Below are positions 5,635-6,388 of a stretch of DNA of 6,388 bases, piece after piece; the first letter of the stretch is position 1; every line of letters starts with the position of its first letter. The notes beneath the pieces are model-generated. The model saw only the letters and a list, made by a program, of their open reading frames with translations, was not told where the DNA came from and did not search any database. The translations under genes and the position numbers were made by a program. This DNA is from Bacteroidota bacterium (lineage in GTDB: Bacteria; Bacteroidota; Bacteroidia; AKYH767-A; CANKSK01): positions 1 to 6,388 of the forward strand of contig CANKSK010000066.1 of assembly GCA_947485425.1 (NCBI GenBank). Direction: 5' to 3'.

Positions 5635-6388
5635 TTATTCGTGGAAATAGATTCTTTTAACCCTTTGAGAAACGGTAGTTAGAATTTCATACGGAATGGT
5701 ATCCATATCGGCGGCTAATTTGGCAATGGGGTAATCAGCCCCGAAAATAATGACTTCGTCACCTTCTTTGGCAGGAATATTGGTAATATCAATCATACAC
5801 ATATCCATGCAAATATTACCGACAACACCGGCTAGTTTTCCATTAAGCATAACCTTCCCTCTACCATTTGCAAGCCTTCTACTAAATCCATCTGCATAGC
5901 CAATGGCAATCGTTGCAATGGTCATATTATGTTTAGCAGTAGCGTTGCGACTATAGCCGATGGTTTCCCCTACACTTACATTTCGAATTTGGGAAATGGT
6001 ACTTTTCAGTGTACCCACACAAGCCAAATTCTTTTGTTCGGAGGCATCACTAGAAACCCCATAAAGACCGATACCCAACCTTACCATATCCAATTGTGCT
6101 TCCGGAAAACGGTTAATGCCAGCAGAATTTAAAATATGTTTTAATATGGGATACGAAAAATGCGAACTGATTTTATCGCTCATGCGATTGAAAAGTTCTA
6201 TTTGTTTTTTTGTAAAATCGACATGACTCATTTCATCACTGGCGGCGAGGTGTGAAAAAATAGATTCGATACGAATAAATTTATTGTTTTTAATTTTAAC
6301 AATGAGTTCATTCATATCCTCCTCTTCAAAACCCAGTCTATGCATACCTGTATCGAGCTTGATATGGACGGGTATAACTCCGGCTTCT
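5635..6388 (-). CDS. alr: Alanine racemase, N-terminus cut by window edge; may be the end of a MurF-Alr fusion
   Basis: This PLP enzyme interconverts L- and D-alanine to supply D-Ala for peptidoglycan. The frame is open through the right edge, and conserved sequence precedes the first visible Met (6345): PVHIKLDTGMHRLGF crosses it, so that Met is internal and the gene continues beyond 6388. About 250 codons are seen. Counting from that Met: Arg3 (Arg136 in the Geobacillus enzyme), FSHLAASDE (His32), LNSAG (73-77), RLGIGLYG (Arg89, the pyridine-nitrogen contact), IGYSR (catalytic Tyr131), GYADG (Tyr150) and NICMDMCM (Met180, Asp181). It ends shortly after SQRVKRIYF, as expected. The PLP-binding lysine lies outside the window. 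Many Bacteroidota carry Alr as the C-terminal half of a MurF-Alr protein, and this fragment cannot exclude that. It is followed by the choice-of-anchor B gene 41 bp on (from the 5593 start). Confidence 0.95.
   Translation of the reverse strand, partial: EAGVIPVHIKLDTGMHRLGFEEEDMNELIVKIKNNKFIRIESIFSHLAASDEMSHVDFTKKQIELFNRMSDKISSHFSYPILKHILNSAGINRFPEAQLDMVRLGIGLYGVSSDASEQKNLACVGTLKSTISQIRNVSVGETIGYSRNATAKHNMTIATIAIGYADGFSRRLANGRGKVMLNGKLAGVVGNICMDMCMIDITNIPAKEGDEVIIFGADYPIAKLAADMDTIPYEILTTVSQRVKRIYFHE

Noticed and set aside
5594..5640. Separate promoter for the choice-of-anchor B gene
   Set aside because: Near matches to TAnnTTTG (TATCTTCG, AATATTTG on the minus strand) each have a mismatch and no -33 partner. 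This is not strong enough to list.
1..6388. A defence system, mobile element, CRISPR array or biosynthetic cluster
   Set aside because: No transposase, integrase, nuclease, reverse transcriptase, repeat-spacer pattern or biosynthetic enzyme set is found on either strand. The genes are housekeeping enzymes plus two T9SS cargo proteins.

Overview
The window comes from a member of the Bacteroidota. The evidence is two proteins that carry the two C-terminal sorting domains of the type IX secretion system (T9SS), which is largely confined to this phylum. SprB-type repeats, AT-rich intergenic DNA, Bacteroidota-style TAnnTTTG promoter elements and a lack of clear Shine-Dalgarno sequences agree with this. 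I cannot place it more finely than phylum, though the gene content resembles the Chitinophagales/Sphingobacteriales/Cytophagales side of the group.

Layout from left to right. Positions 1-1019 (minus) hold the N-terminal three quarters of an M20-family metallodipeptidase that runs off the left edge. It is divergent from 1057-3144 (plus), a 695-residue secreted modular protein: signal peptide, cysteine-containing N-terminal beta domains, SprB-like repeats, a PKD domain and a T9SS type B (CHU_C) sorting domain. The 37-bp divergent spacer has an outward-facing TAnnTTTG element on each strand. After a 22-bp convergent gap come three minus-strand genes. In transcription order they are an alanine racemase (alr domain, cut by the right edge, 5635-6388), a secreted choice-of-anchor B/LVIVD-type beta-propeller-like protein with a T9SS type A tail (4202-5593), and gpsA, glycerol-3-phosphate dehydrogenase (3167-4165). 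Their gaps are 41 and 36 bp, so they may be co-transcribed.

Functionally the window mixes envelope housekeeping (D-alanine for peptidoglycan, glycerol-3-phosphate for phospholipids, dipeptide turnover) with two exported surface or extracellular proteins of unknown ligand. I see no RNA genes, mobile elements, CRISPR arrays, phage genes or defence genes, and nothing that amounts to a new multi-gene system. No stretch above 300 bp lacks a gene. The points most worth checking are a proline in the dinucleotide-binding glycine motif of GpsA, the TTG start and mirrored promoter layout of the divergent pair, and whether the racemase is the C-terminal half of a MurF-Alr fusion.
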